Shown here: one piece after another, positions 26,038-34,294 of the stretch
Layout: each line of letters begins with the position of its first letter
Numbering within the stretch: the stretch's first letter is position 1
DNA from: Bradyrhizobium sp. CCBAU 53421
Lineage (GTDB): Bacteria > Pseudomonadota > Alphaproteobacteria > Rhizobiales > Xanthobacteraceae
Direction: 5' to 3'
Length of the DNA: 64,000 bases
Assembly: GCF_015291625.1 (NCBI RefSeq)
Contig: NZ_CP030047.1
Location: 6,882,001-6,946,000, forward strand
Notes under the pieces: model-generated
Told to the model about the DNA's origin: nothing
Database searches by the model: none
What the model saw: the letters and a program-made list of their open reading frames with translations, nothing else
Translations under genes and position numbers: made by a program

Positions 26038-26873
26038 ATCAGCGCTATATAGCCTTGAATCAGATTCTGGGCCGGATCGGGCTGTGGCTGTCGGTGTTCG
26101 TCATCGTCTCGCCGGCGATCCTGTTCTTCCTCTGGATGGCCTCGCTGTCGCTGAAATTCGAGATCGACAACGCCTCCTATCCGCCGGTGTTCATCCCGGA
26201 GCACTTCGCCTGGAAGAACTATGCCGACGTGTTCGCCTCCAACCGCTTCCTGACCTATTTTAGCAACAGCCTCGTCGTCACCGGCTGCGCCACGGCGCTC
26301 GCGATGCTGGTCGGCGTGCCTGCCGGTTACGGCATTGCGCGGATGGCCGCGCATAAATCGGCGATCGTGATCCTGATCGCGCGCATCACGCCGGGCCTGT
26401 CGTACCTGATCCCGCTGTTCCTGCTGTTTCAGTGGCTCGGCCTGCTCGGCACGCTGGTGCCGCAGATCATCATCCATCTGGTGGTGACGGTGCCGATCGT
26501 GATCTGGATCATGATCGGCTATTTCGAGACCACGCCGCTGGAGCTGGAGGAAGCCGCGCTGATCGACGGCGCCACGCGCTGGCAGGTGTTCCGCCATGTC
26601 GCGCTGCCGATCGCCAAGCCCGGGCTCGCGGTCGCCTTCATCCTCGCGGTGATCTTCTCCTGGAACAACTTCGTGTTCGGCATCGTGCTGGCCGGGCGCG
26701 AGACGCGCACGCTGCCGGTCGCGGTCTACAACATGATCTCGTTCGACCAGCTGAGCTGGGGCCCCCTCGCCGCCGCCGCGCTGATCGTGACGGCGCCGGT
26801 GTTGCTGCTCACCGTGCTGGCGCAGCGGCAGATCGTCGCCGGCCTCACCGCGGGCGCGGTGAAAGGCGGCTAG
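26034..26873 (+). CDS. Sugar-type ABC transporter permease (MalG/UgpE-like)
   Basis: 279 residues from the ATG at 26034, inside the stop of the previous gene. It has six membrane helices, with the EAA loop LELEEAALIDGATRWQVFRHVALPIAKPGLA and the C-terminal QRQIVAGLTAGAVKGG found at the end of almost all MalG-type permeases. The operon ends here: the next genes are on the opposite strand and no MalK-type ATPase follows. The transporter must borrow an ATPase from elsewhere. Confidence 0.92.
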   Translation: MNQRYIALNQILGRIGLWLSVFVIVSPAILFFLWMASLSLKFEIDNASYPPVFIPEHFAWKNYADVFASNRFLTYFSNSLVVTGCATALAMLVGVPAGYGIARMAAHKSAIVILIARITPGLSYLIPLFLLFQWLGLLGTLVPQIIIHLVVTVPIVIWIMIGYFETTPLELEEAALIDGATRWQVFRHVALPIAKPGLAVAFILAVIFSWNNFVFGIVLAGRETRTLPVAVYNMISFDQLSWGPLAAAALIVTAPVLLLTVLAQRQIVAGLTAGAVKGG

Positions 26874-27050
26874 AGCTAGATGGAGCTATGAGGCCGTCGC
26901 AGGGGCGCTGCCAAAATATCGAAAACAACCCCATGCAAAGTAGCCGGCGATGGCCGACGTCCGACCTACGACTTGACACGTCGGGCAACTCAGGGATATT
27001 CTTCTAATATTCCGAAATTGTGCAAAAGTCCCCGCCCCAAGGCGATCGCA

Positions 27051-30000
27051 TCATTCAGCCGCAATTCCCGCTTCGACCGGGCGCGGAACGACCTTGCGGG
27101 CACCGCGACGGCTGAAGCGGTGAAGCGCGAGGTAGACCACCGGCGTGGTGTAGAGCGTCAGGAATTGCGACACCAGCAGGCCACCGACGATCGCGTATCC
27201 GAGCGGTTGCCGGATCTCCGATCCGGTCCCGTGCCCGAGCGCAAGCGGAAGGGCACCGAGCAATGCTGCAAACGTCGTCATCATGATCGGGCGGAAGCGC
27301 TTCAATGCCGCTTCGAAGATCGCATCCCTGGGCTCCATCGCCTCATCATGTTCTGCATGGATTGCAAAATCGATCATCATGATGGCGTTCTTCTTGACGA
27401 TGCCGATCAGCAGGATGATGCCGATCAGCGCGATAACGCTGAGCTCGAGGTTGAATGCCATCAGAATGAGAAGTGCGCCGACGCCGGCGGAAGGGATCGT
27501 CGAAAGGATCGTGATCGGATGGATCAGGCTCTCATAGAGCGCACCCAGGATGATATAAACCGCGATCAGCGCTGCGAGGATCAGGAGAGGCTGGGTCTTG
27601 AGCGAGTCCTGAAATGCCTGAGCGTTGCCCTGGAACGAGGTGATCAGGGTGGCCGGGACGTTGAGGTCTCGCTTTGTTTTCTCGATCACCTCGACGGCCT
27701 CTCCGAGCGCGGTACCTGCGGCCAGGTTGAACGACAGCGTGATCGCCGGGAACTGGCTCTGATGGCTGACCGATAGCGACCGCACGGTGTGCTTCTGTTC
27801 GACCAGTGCGCTCAGCGGCACCTGCCGCCCGCTGCTGGATGGCACGTAGATCAGATCGAGCGCGTTGGAATCAAGCTGGAATTGCGGGTCGACTTCCAGG
27901 ATCACCCAGTAACTGTTCTGCTGCGTGAAGTATTGCGCGACCTTACGCTGCCCGAACGCATCGTAGAGCGTGTCGTCGATCGCCTGCGTGGCGACGCCGA
28001 GCCGCGATGCGGCATCTCGATTGATCTCGAGTCGCAGGGTCGGACCGGCGATCTGCTGGTCGGTCGCGACGTCGCGCAGCAACGGAATTCCTTGCAAGGA
28101 TCGAAGCAGGATCGGTGCCCAGTGATCGAGCTCGTCGAGGTCGCTGTCCTGCAGCGTAAATTGATACTGCGTGCGGCTCGCGCGTCCCCCGACATTAATG
28201 TCCTGCGACGCCTGCATGAACAGGGCGATGCCCTGCACAGCGGCAAGTTTCGGCCGCAGCCGGTCGATGATCTGGCTGGCGCTGGCATCGCGCTGGTCGC
28301 GTGGCTTGAGATTGATGAACAAGCGGGCGTTGTTCACGGTCTGGTTGACTGTGCCGGCGCCGACCGCCGACATCACGCCGTCGATGCCGGGATCGGCCAT
28401 AAGGACGCGTACCAGTTGCGACTGACGCTCCAGCATGGCTGGATAGGAAATGTCCTGCGAGGATTCCGATACGGCGACGATGAATCCGGTGTCCTGCTGC
28501 GGAAAGAAGCCTTTCGGAATCAGGACATAGAGATAGCCGGTCAGGATGATAGTCGCGACGCTCGCAATCAGCGTGAGCCGCTGGTGACGCAGCACCCAGC
28601 GCAGACCGGCCTCGTAAGCCGCGAGCATGCCATCGAAGAACCTTTCGCTCAGCGCATAGAGCCGGCCGTGCCGCTTGCCCCTTTCGTCCTGCAACAGTTG
28701 CGCACACATCATCGGCGTCAGCGTCAACGAGATGACGGTCGACACCAGGATTGCCACGCTCACCGTGACGGCAAATTCGCGGAACAGCCGCCCGATGATG
28801 CCGCCCATCAGCAACACCGGAATGAACACCGCGATCAGCGACAGGCTCATCGAGATGATGGTGAAGCCGATTTCGCGCGACCCCTTCAGCGCGGCCGCGA
28901 GCGGCGAATGGCCCTGCTCCAGGTACCGCGCCACATTCTCAACCATCACGATCGCGTCGTCGACGACGAATCCTGTCGCTATCGTCAATGCCATCAGTGA
29001 GAGGTTGTCGAGGCTGTAGCCGAGGACATACATCACCGCGAATGTGCCGACCAGCGACAGCGGAACGGTGATGCCGGGGATCACGGTGGCCCAGCCGTTG
29101 CGCAGGAACAAGAAGATCACCATCACCACCAGCGCGATGGTGAGCATCAGTGTGAACTGAACCTCTTCGACCGAGGCACGGATGGTCTGGGTGCGGTCGG
29201 TAACGATATGGACGTCGACGGCGGACGGGATCGCGGCCTTCAGTCGCGGCAACGCCGCCTTGATGTGCTCGACGGTGTCGATGACGTTGACGCCGGGTTG
29301 CCGCTGAATGATCAGGATGGCCGACGGTTGTCCATTGAAGGTGCCGGACCCCCGAATGTTTTCGGCGCCATCCAACACGGAGCTGACGTCGCCGAGCCGG
29401 ACGGGCGAACCGTTGCGCCAGGCGACGATAACCTGCCGATAGCCGGCGGCGTTGAACAACTGATCGTTGTTCTCAATCGTAACGCCCTGGCGCTCGCCGT
29501 TCAGCGTGCCCTTGGGGGCATTGAGCGTGGCGGTCGCGATCGCCGACCGCAGATCCTCCAGGCTCAGGCTGCGGCCAGCGAGCTCGAGCGGATTGGCTTC
29601 GACGCGCACGGCAGGCTTCAGCGCGCCGGCGATCAGCACGGTGCCGACCCCGTCGACCTGCGAAAGTTGCTGCGCGAAAATATTGTCGGCAAGGTCGCTT
29701 ACCGTCGTCATCGGCAGGGTGTCCGATGTCATCGCCAGCACCATCACCGGCGGGTCCGACGGATTGGTTTTCCGATACGTCGGCGGTGACGGCAGATTCT
29801 TCGGCAATTGCCCGCCGGCGGCGTTGATCGCGGCCTGCACGTCCTGCCCGGCGGCATCGATATTGCGGTCAAGGTTGAACTGGATCGAGATCACCGATAT
29901 TCCGATGCCGCTCACGGAGGTGAGCTGGGCTACGCCGGACATCTGCGCCAACTGCCGTTCCAGCGGGCTTGCGACCGAGGAAGCCATCGTTTCCGGGCTC

Positions 30001-30161
30001 GTGCCTGGCAACTGGGCCGTCACCTGAATGGTGGGAAAGTCGACCTGCGGCAGCGGCGCGACCGGCAAGAGCAAATAAGCAACGAGGCCGACCATTGCGA
30101 GGCCTGACATCGCCAGCGCGGTTGCGATCGGACGTCGGATAAAGGGTTCGGAAATATTCAT
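27051..30161 (-). CDS. RND-family multidrug efflux transporter, MdtB/MuxB-like inner-membrane pump
   Basis: 1036 residues, the normal size for a hydrophobe/amphiphile efflux RND pump. It begins MNISEPFIRRPIATALAMSG, the standard cytoplasmic start of the MdtB/C group, and carries the first helix, two large periplasmic loops and the helix-4 proton relay GFVVDDAIVMVENVARYLE with two adjacent Asp. The second half contains GIVKKNAIMMIDFAIH. It exports drugs or amphiphiles with proton influx. It follows the adaptor gene by 11 bp on the same strand, so they form an operon; no outer-membrane channel gene is present. Confidence 0.93.
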   Translation of the reverse strand: MNISEPFIRRPIATALAMSGLAMVGLVAYLLLPVAPLPQVDFPTIQVTAQLPGTSPETMASSVASPLERQLAQMSGVAQLTSVSGIGISVISIQFNLDRNIDAAGQDVQAAINAAGGQLPKNLPSPPTYRKTNPSDPPVMVLAMTSDTLPMTTVSDLADNIFAQQLSQVDGVGTVLIAGALKPAVRVEANPLELAGRSLSLEDLRSAIATATLNAPKGTLNGERQGVTIENNDQLFNAAGYRQVIVAWRNGSPVRLGDVSSVLDGAENIRGSGTFNGQPSAILIIQRQPGVNVIDTVEHIKAALPRLKAAIPSAVDVHIVTDRTQTIRASVEEVQFTLMLTIALVVMVIFLFLRNGWATVIPGITVPLSLVGTFAVMYVLGYSLDNLSLMALTIATGFVVDDAIVMVENVARYLEQGHSPLAAALKGSREIGFTIISMSLSLIAVFIPVLLMGGIIGRLFREFAVTVSVAILVSTVISLTLTPMMCAQLLQDERGKRHGRLYALSERFFDGMLAAYEAGLRWVLRHQRLTLIASVATIILTGYLYVLIPKGFFPQQDTGFIVAVSESSQDISYPAMLERQSQLVRVLMADPGIDGVMSAVGAGTVNQTVNNARLFINLKPRDQRDASASQIIDRLRPKLAAVQGIALFMQASQDINVGGRASRTQYQFTLQDSDLDELDHWAPILLRSLQGIPLLRDVATDQQIAGPTLRLEINRDAASRLGVATQAIDDTLYDAFGQRKVAQYFTQQNSYWVILEVDPQFQLDSNALDLIYVPSSSGRQVPLSALVEQKHTVRSLSVSHQSQFPAITLSFNLAAGTALGEAVEVIEKTKRDLNVPATLITSFQGNAQAFQDSLKTQPLLILAALIAVYIILGALYESLIHPITILSTIPSAGVGALLILMAFNLELSVIALIGIILLIGIVKKNAIMMIDFAIHAEHDEAMEPRDAIFEAALKRFRPIMMTTFAALLGALPLALGHGTGSEIRQPLGYAIVGGLLVSQFLTLYTTPVVYLALHRFSRRGARKVVPRPVEAGIAAE

Positions 30162-30172
30162 CGTGCGCCGCC

Positions 30173-31354
30173 TTAGTCCCGGCCTTGTGCGGTTGAGGCG
30201 GTGCGTTCTTTCGCGGGAGCCGCCGGCGAGGGAACGGGCGCGATGCGTGTGCCGGGCCGGAGCTTGTAGTGACCGTCCAGCACGATCGTTTCACCGGCAG
30301 CAAGGCCGCTCTCGATTAGCGCCTCGCCATTGCGGCTGACGGCGATCCGTACCGGGCGGGTTTCGACCGTGGAGTCCTGTCGGACGACGAACGCATAGCT
30401 GCCGTTGGGTCCCGATTGCAGCGCGGATCCCGGCACGACCGGTCCGCGGCGGACGCCGAGCAGCAGGCGAGCGCTGACGAATTGGCCGGGCCAAAGTCGC
30501 CCGTCGAGATTCTGAAAGATCGCTTTGAGCCGGATCGAGCCGGTGCCTTGATCGATCTGGTTGTCGATCAGCTCGAGACGGCCGTCGGCAAGCTTGACGC
30601 GGTCGTCCTGATCATACGCCGATACAACAAGCGCCCCTCCCCGCATCGCATCGACGATCTCCGGGAGATATTTCTGCGGCAGGGTGAATATCAGGCCGAT
30701 CGGCGCCAGCTGCGTGACGACGACAAGTCCGCCCGAATCGGAGGCATGAACGATGTTGCCCTGATCGATCAAGCGGATGCCGGTGCGGCCGGCGAGTGGC
30801 GAGACGATCGTTGTATACCCGAGCTGCACGCGTGCATTGTCGATCACCGCCTGGTCACGCGCGATCGCAGCTTGATACTGCGCGACCAGCGCCTCCTGGG
30901 TATCGACGCTCTGGCGGGTGGCGAACTCCTTGATCACGAGCTTGCTGTAACGCTCCAGATCAAGCCTGGCATTGGCGAGCAGCGCTTCGTCGCGCGCCTT
31001 GTCGGCCTCGGCTTGATGCAGTTGTGCCTCATAAGGGCGCGGATCAATTTGCGCTATCAGGTCGCCGACCTGCACGTCCTGGCCTTCGCGAAACGCGATC
31101 TTTTGCACCTCGCCATCGACACGCACCTTCACCGTCACGGTGTTGTAGGCCTGGACCGTGCCGAGCCCGACGCGCGAAATCGCGAAGTCCTGATCCTTCA
31201 CCACACCGGCCGTCACGGGCACGGGCCGCGCAGGCGCGGTATTGGCGGCTGACTTCACGACGCTGGACGGAATGCCTTCGCGCCACAGATAAGTGCCTGA
31301 TAGCGCAACGGCGGCAGCAGACAGTCCCACAATCCAAAATTTAGGAATTGTCAT
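30173..31354 (-). CDS. RND efflux periplasmic adaptor subunit (membrane-fusion protein)
   Basis: 393 residues. An N-terminal membrane anchor (about 7-22) is followed by the barrel-sandwich/hairpin pattern: VKVRVDGEVQKIAFREGQDVQVGDLIAQIDPRPYEAQLHQAEADKARDEA, a coiled-coil hairpin, then LSPLAGRTGIRLIDQGNIVHAS-like lipoyl closure. It links the inner-membrane pump to an outer-membrane channel. It is the first gene of the operon with the RND pump. A palindrome GTATAA-C-TTATAC lies 51 bp before its start and is nearly duplicated upstream of the nearby TetR gene, indicating repression by that regulator (inference). Confidence 0.92.
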   Translation of the reverse strand: MTIPKFWIVGLSAAAVALSGTYLWREGIPSSVVKSAANTAPARPVPVTAGVVKDQDFAISRVGLGTVQAYNTVTVKVRVDGEVQKIAFREGQDVQVGDLIAQIDPRPYEAQLHQAEADKARDEALLANARLDLERYSKLVIKEFATRQSVDTQEALVAQYQAAIARDQAVIDNARVQLGYTTIVSPLAGRTGIRLIDQGNIVHASDSGGLVVVTQLAPIGLIFTLPQKYLPEIVDAMRGGALVVSAYDQDDRVKLADGRLELIDNQIDQGTGSIRLKAIFQNLDGRLWPGQFVSARLLLGVRRGPVVPGSALQSGPNGSYAFVVRQDSTVETRPVRIAVSRNGEALIESGLAAGETIVLDGHYKLRPGTRIAPVPSPAAPAKERTASTAQGRD

Positions 31355-31390
31355 CCTGTTGTCCTGTCATTTGCTATCCCGGGATAGGGC

Positions 31391-31430
31391 ATTATTTATA
31401 CGATGTATAACTTATACGACGTTAAAGCAA
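31391..31430. promoter_or_regulatory. Putative TetR operator upstream of the efflux operon
   Basis: Contains the perfect palindrome GTATAACTTATAC at 31405-31417. The surrounding 40 bases match, with about ten mismatches and no gaps, the sequence at 33469-33508 in front of the tetR gene. It is A/T-rich against its surroundings, as expected for a promoter/operator. Confidence 0.65.
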
Positions 31431-31665
31431 GCCCATTTGGCGCCGAGGAGCTCGGCTCACAGGATCTTGAAAACGACGTTGCGGAGGCAGCCGATCATGG
31501 GGAAGCGGTGACATGCGCGGCATTGGCGCGGTTCGGCACCGAATTGAGGGCCGCGCAAAGCCTCGCTCCGCGCAATCGCGCAGAAGGGTCCACTGCCTCA
31601 AAGCCGGGAGTGGCTACACCCCGCTCGACACCGAGTGCAAGGCATGGCCGGTCGGGCTTCCAGAA
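31431..31665. other. Intergenic stretch with no recognised gene
   Basis: Together with the operator at 31391-31430 this fills the 311-bp gap after the start of the efflux operon. Short frames run through it (for example one starting at 31403 inside the operator palindrome), but they show no family features and no ribosome-binding site. Confidence 0.4.
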
Positions 31666-32133
31666 CTAGTCCACTTTGAAAAGAAACGGACTGACCGTAA
31701 CGAGCGGCCTTCCGTCGGTCGTTTGCTTCACGCTAAATTCTATTTCTTTCTCCGCGCTCGTATCCAAAACGGCAACAGACAGAATCGCAATGCAAGTGAC
31801 TTCGCGCGCTGCTTTGTCCCTTGACTTCACGAGTATGGTGCCATCCAGGCTGTAGACGGCGCTTTTTCGCGCGGTCTGCAAGATCGCCGACTTTTCAGTT
31901 TCCGATTTCGCGGCATCCATCATTGCGTCGAGCGAACTCGAGTATTTGAGGGTAAAGGTCACCAGCTTATTGTTTTCATCGTTCGAGAATACCTTGAGTA
32001 CCGAACTGCGAGCATCCGGAGCACGGCAGGCGTGCTCCGCCGCTTGGTCCGCTTCTCCTTCTCCGCAGCCGCTCAACAACAGCAGCAGAACGAAGCGTGC
32101 CAAAAGCGCCGGCGCTTCCCTAATAGGTCTCAT
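31666..32133 (-). CDS. Putative lipoprotein of unknown function
   Basis: 155 residues from the ATG at 32133, chosen so that the protein begins with a lipoprotein signal: MRPIREAPALLARFVLLLLL followed by the lipobox LSGC. The lipidated Cys would be residue 23. The mature region (about 130 residues) is soluble, has one early Cys pair (HACRAPD... and VTCIAI) and ends with SVKQTTDGRPLVTVSPFLFKVD. No family was recognised. It is followed on the same strand by nothing until the efflux genes; the NmrA gene lies upstream on the same strand. Confidence 0.6.
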   Translation of the reverse strand: MRPIREAPALLARFVLLLLLSGCGEGEADQAAEHACRAPDARSSVLKVFSNDENNKLVTFTLKYSSSLDAMMDAAKSETEKSAILQTARKSAVYSLDGTILVKSRDKAAREVTCIAILSVAVLDTSAEKEIEFSVKQTTDGRPLVTVSPFLFKVD

Positions 32134-32187
32134 TGAACTGCCTGCGTCCGTAGGTGCGGAGCACCGCGTCAAAACGCCGGGTCCACG

Positions 32188-33105
32188 TTACTTGAATTCG
32201 GCGGCATGAAGTTTCACGAAATCGCGCATGTTCATGGGTGCCTGGCCAGTCAGCTTTCGCACGGTATCCGTCATGCGGTCGTAACGCCCCTCCTTGTTCA
32301 ACTCGGTCATGGCCGAGAGATGGCTGACGACGTGCTCAGGAAACCCCGCTCGCCGCAGGCCTTCGCTCCAGGCGGAGAGCGGGACGTCGCGATATTGGAT
32401 CGACCTGCCGAGCGCTTCGGAGAAAGCACGCGCATGATCGTTCAAGTCGGCGGATTCCGGTCCCGTCAGATCGTAGATCTGGCCGATATGCGGCGCGGGA
32501 TCGTCGAGGATGACGGCAACCGCGCGCGCCACGTCGACAGCCGAGATCGGCGAGGTCTTGCCGTCACCCATCGGCAGCGCCAGCGTGTCGGAGGCCCGCA
32601 CGCCGCGGGCGGCGATCGTGAGAAAGAAGCCCTCGAGGAAGACCGTCGGCCGCACCGTGACGACCGGCAGGCCCGACCAAGCCAGGGCCTGCTCCGCCAG
32701 CCAATGCAGCTTGTGTTGCGGACTGTCGGTGGTCTCGTTGATGCTCATCTGCGAGACCGTCATCTGCGACATGTTCACGAAAGCCTCGACACCGTGGTGG
32801 CGGGCCACAGCGGCGACGTTAACGGTGGCCTCCAGGTAGGCCGCCGAGACCGACATTCCGAAATAGATGCGCCTGCAGCCTTCGATGGCGCGGTGCATTG
32901 CGGCGAGGTCCGTCAGGTCGCCCTGTACGACCTCGGCGCCGAGTTGCCGCAGAGCTTCGGCGCGGGCGTCCTCGCGCCGAACCAGGGCGCGTACCTTGTG
33001 GCCCTTGTCGATCAGGCATTCGGTGAGGCTACGGCCGATGCCGCCCACAGCGCCGGCTGCGCCGGTCACGAGAATTGGGTTATCGTGAAGATGTCTCGTC
33101 GTCAT
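32188..33105 (-). CDS. NmrA/SDR-like NAD(P)-binding protein
   Basis: 305 residues of the atypical extended SDR (NmrA/HSCARG or QOR2-like) family. The N-terminal dinucleotide motif is VTGAAGAVGGIG (about 13-24), and the NADP-selective region is ALVRREDARAEALRQLGAEVVQGDLTD. The classical YxxxK is not evident, as usual for NmrA-type proteins that sense redox state or reduce quinones. It is transcribed in the same direction as the DUF2798 gene, about 100 bp downstream of it, so the two may share the TetR-controlled promoter. Substrate unknown. Confidence 0.82.
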   Translation of the reverse strand: MTTRHLHDNPILVTGAAGAVGGIGRSLTECLIDKGHKVRALVRREDARAEALRQLGAEVVQGDLTDLAAMHRAIEGCRRIYFGMSVSAAYLEATVNVAAVARHHGVEAFVNMSQMTVSQMSINETTDSPQHKLHWLAEQALAWSGLPVVTVRPTVFLEGFFLTIAARGVRASDTLALPMGDGKTSPISAVDVARAVAVILDDPAPHIGQIYDLTGPESADLNDHARAFSEALGRSIQYRDVPLSAWSEGLRRAGFPEHVVSHLSAMTELNKEGRYDRMTDTVRKLTGQAPMNMRDFVKLHAAEFK

Positions 33106-33207
33106 GTTGCTGACCCTTCGGTTGCGTCCAAAAGACGAACCGGCGTGATATCTCTGATGCTTGGGACTTGAATTCAGGTGCGGCGCGCATTGTACGGCGA
33201 CCCGATC

Positions 33208-33444
33208 TTAGCGGATTGGCAATCCGGCCTGCCGCATGACGAAGCGCTGAATCCGCGGGACGACAATGATCAGCATCGGGACTATCACGAGGTAGCTCGT
33301 TGCCGCGGCCTTCAGCCAGCGCAGAGCAAAGTCGGGCTGAAACCCATAGTTCAAGGCGAGACCAACGAACGACATGCTGGACGACGTGATCAGGCCGGTG
33401 ATCAGGGAAATCGACGGTCCCACCAGTTTCGGGGAAAGGGCCAT
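33208..33444 (-). CDS. DUF2798 small membrane protein
   Basis: 78 residues from the ATG at 33444, with AGGAG eight bases upstream. Two hydrophobic helices (about 12-35 and 47-66) with the family pattern ISLITGLITSSSMSFVGLALNYGF and FALRWLKAAATSYLVIVPMLIIVVPRIQRFV identify DUF2798, a two-helix inner-membrane family of unknown function often next to TetR or LysR regulators. It is divergent from the tetR gene across 72 bp that contain the operator-like palindrome. Confidence 0.8.
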   Translation of the reverse strand: MALSPKLVGPSISLITGLITSSSMSFVGLALNYGFQPDFALRWLKAAATSYLVIVPMLIIVVPRIQRFVMRQAGLPIR

Positions 33445-33468
33445 TTGCTTGCTCCTGGGAGTAGGTCT

Positions 33469-33508
33469 ATTATTTAGACATCGTATAACTTTTACAGTGT
33501 AAAAGCAA
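33469..33508. promoter_or_regulatory. Putative TetR operator in the DUF2798-tetR divergent promoter
   Basis: GTATAA-C-TTTTAC at 33483-33495 is a one-mismatch version of the palindrome at 31405-31417. The flanks ATTATTTA...AAGCAA also match. It lies 8 bases before the tetR start codon and 24 bases before the divergent DUF2798 start. Confidence 0.65.
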
Positions 33509-33516
33509 CAGAGCCA

Positions 33517-34068
33517 ATGCCAAGAACTGCCGATCCGGAACTGCCTCACAGAATCTTGAAGGCCGCAGACGCGCTGTGGCAGTCGGGCGGCGAGGAGGCC
33601 GTGACGATACGCGGCGTCGCGGCGGAAGCAGCTACCACGACGCCGACGGTCTATAGCTATTACGCCGACCGGGAGGCGTTGCTGATGGCGTTGCGCAAGC
33701 TTGCTTTCCAGCGCTTCTCTGCCCACTTGGCAAAATCGCGCGACTTCCACGACATGTGTGCACGACATCTCGAGTTCGGCACCAACCAACCCCGGGATTA
33801 TGAACTGCTCTACGGGCGCGGCTGGATGGAGCGCGTCACAACGGGTGCGCAAGCCAGCGAGATCGAACGATACACCACCCATATCGTGCGCGCCGGTGTC
33901 GATGAAAGCAAAGCCGCGCACGTCGCTTATCCGATCATGATGATGCTGCACGGCGTGGTGATGCATCGGCTCTTGAACAAGAAGCCGGGGCCGCTTGGCC
34001 GAACGATTGCTGCAGCCTGTCTCGATGCCTGCATGACGCTGCTCGAAAGTGCGCGGCAGGGGAAATAG
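33517..34068 (+). CDS. TetR/AcrR-family transcriptional regulator
   Basis: 183 residues. The N-terminal helix-turn-helix covers about residues 10-55 (ILKAADALWQSGGEEAVTIRGVAAEAATTTPTVYSYYADREALL). The C-terminal part is the helical ligand-binding/dimer domain, with ILKA and WMERV segments but no recognised ligand pocket. It is divergent from the DUF2798 gene, with a palindrome in the shared promoter. The same palindrome precedes the RND efflux operon 2 kb away, so it is probably the repressor of its own gene, DUF2798/NmrA and the pump. No strong ribosome-binding site precedes the ATG. Confidence 0.88.
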   Translation: MPRTADPELPHRILKAADALWQSGGEEAVTIRGVAAEAATTTPTVYSYYADREALLMALRKLAFQRFSAHLAKSRDFHDMCARHLEFGTNQPRDYELLYGRGWMERVTTGAQASEIERYTTHIVRAGVDESKAAHVAYPIMMMLHGVVMHRLLNKKPGPLGRTIAAACLDACMTLLESARQGK

Positions 34069-34089
34069 CAGTTGCGGCCTGGAACTGTG

Positions 34090-34150
34090 GAGACAGGATG
34101 GGCACGCCATGTCGCGTCCTGTGCCTTGCCCGTCCGCGGCATCAGGATTG
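34090..34150 (-). pseudogene. Relic of the 5' end of the autotransporter gene
   Basis: By hand alignment 56 of 61 bases match 43199-43259, the region encoding the end of the autotransporter signal peptide and start of its passenger (LMPRTGQAQDATWSAHPVS). Read on the minus strand the relic still spells LMPRTGKAQDATWRAHPVS but has no gene after it. It is directly followed by a second relic on the other strand. Confidence 0.75.
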
Positions 34151-34152
34151 TG

Positions 34153-34262
34153 CGCCTGCGAGTCCATGATGTCAGAGAACCCACGACGCTCCGATTCTCG
34201 ACCGCCGAATGGCCGGCGCAGCACCGGCTCGCGATACGGCGCGAGGCGATCGGACGCCGCGT
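34153..34262 (+). pseudogene. Relic of the 5' end of the AraC-family regulator gene
   Basis: Matches 43599-43715, the N-terminus of the intact AraC gene, with a handful of substitutions and a 7-base deletion after the ATGATGTCAGAG start region that shifts the frame. In the intact locus the two blocks are 339 bp apart; here only two bases separate them. Confidence 0.75.
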
Positions 34263-34294
34263 GCCTTCGCTCATGGTGATACCCAAGCGCGCCC

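Noticed and set aside
31403..31669. An 88-codon frame starting in the TetR operator
   Set aside because: No ribosome-binding site, no family features, and the ATG is part of the palindrome.
34049..34279. A 76-codon frame after the tetR gene
   Set aside because: It runs through the two relic segments in a shifted frame and is not a gene.
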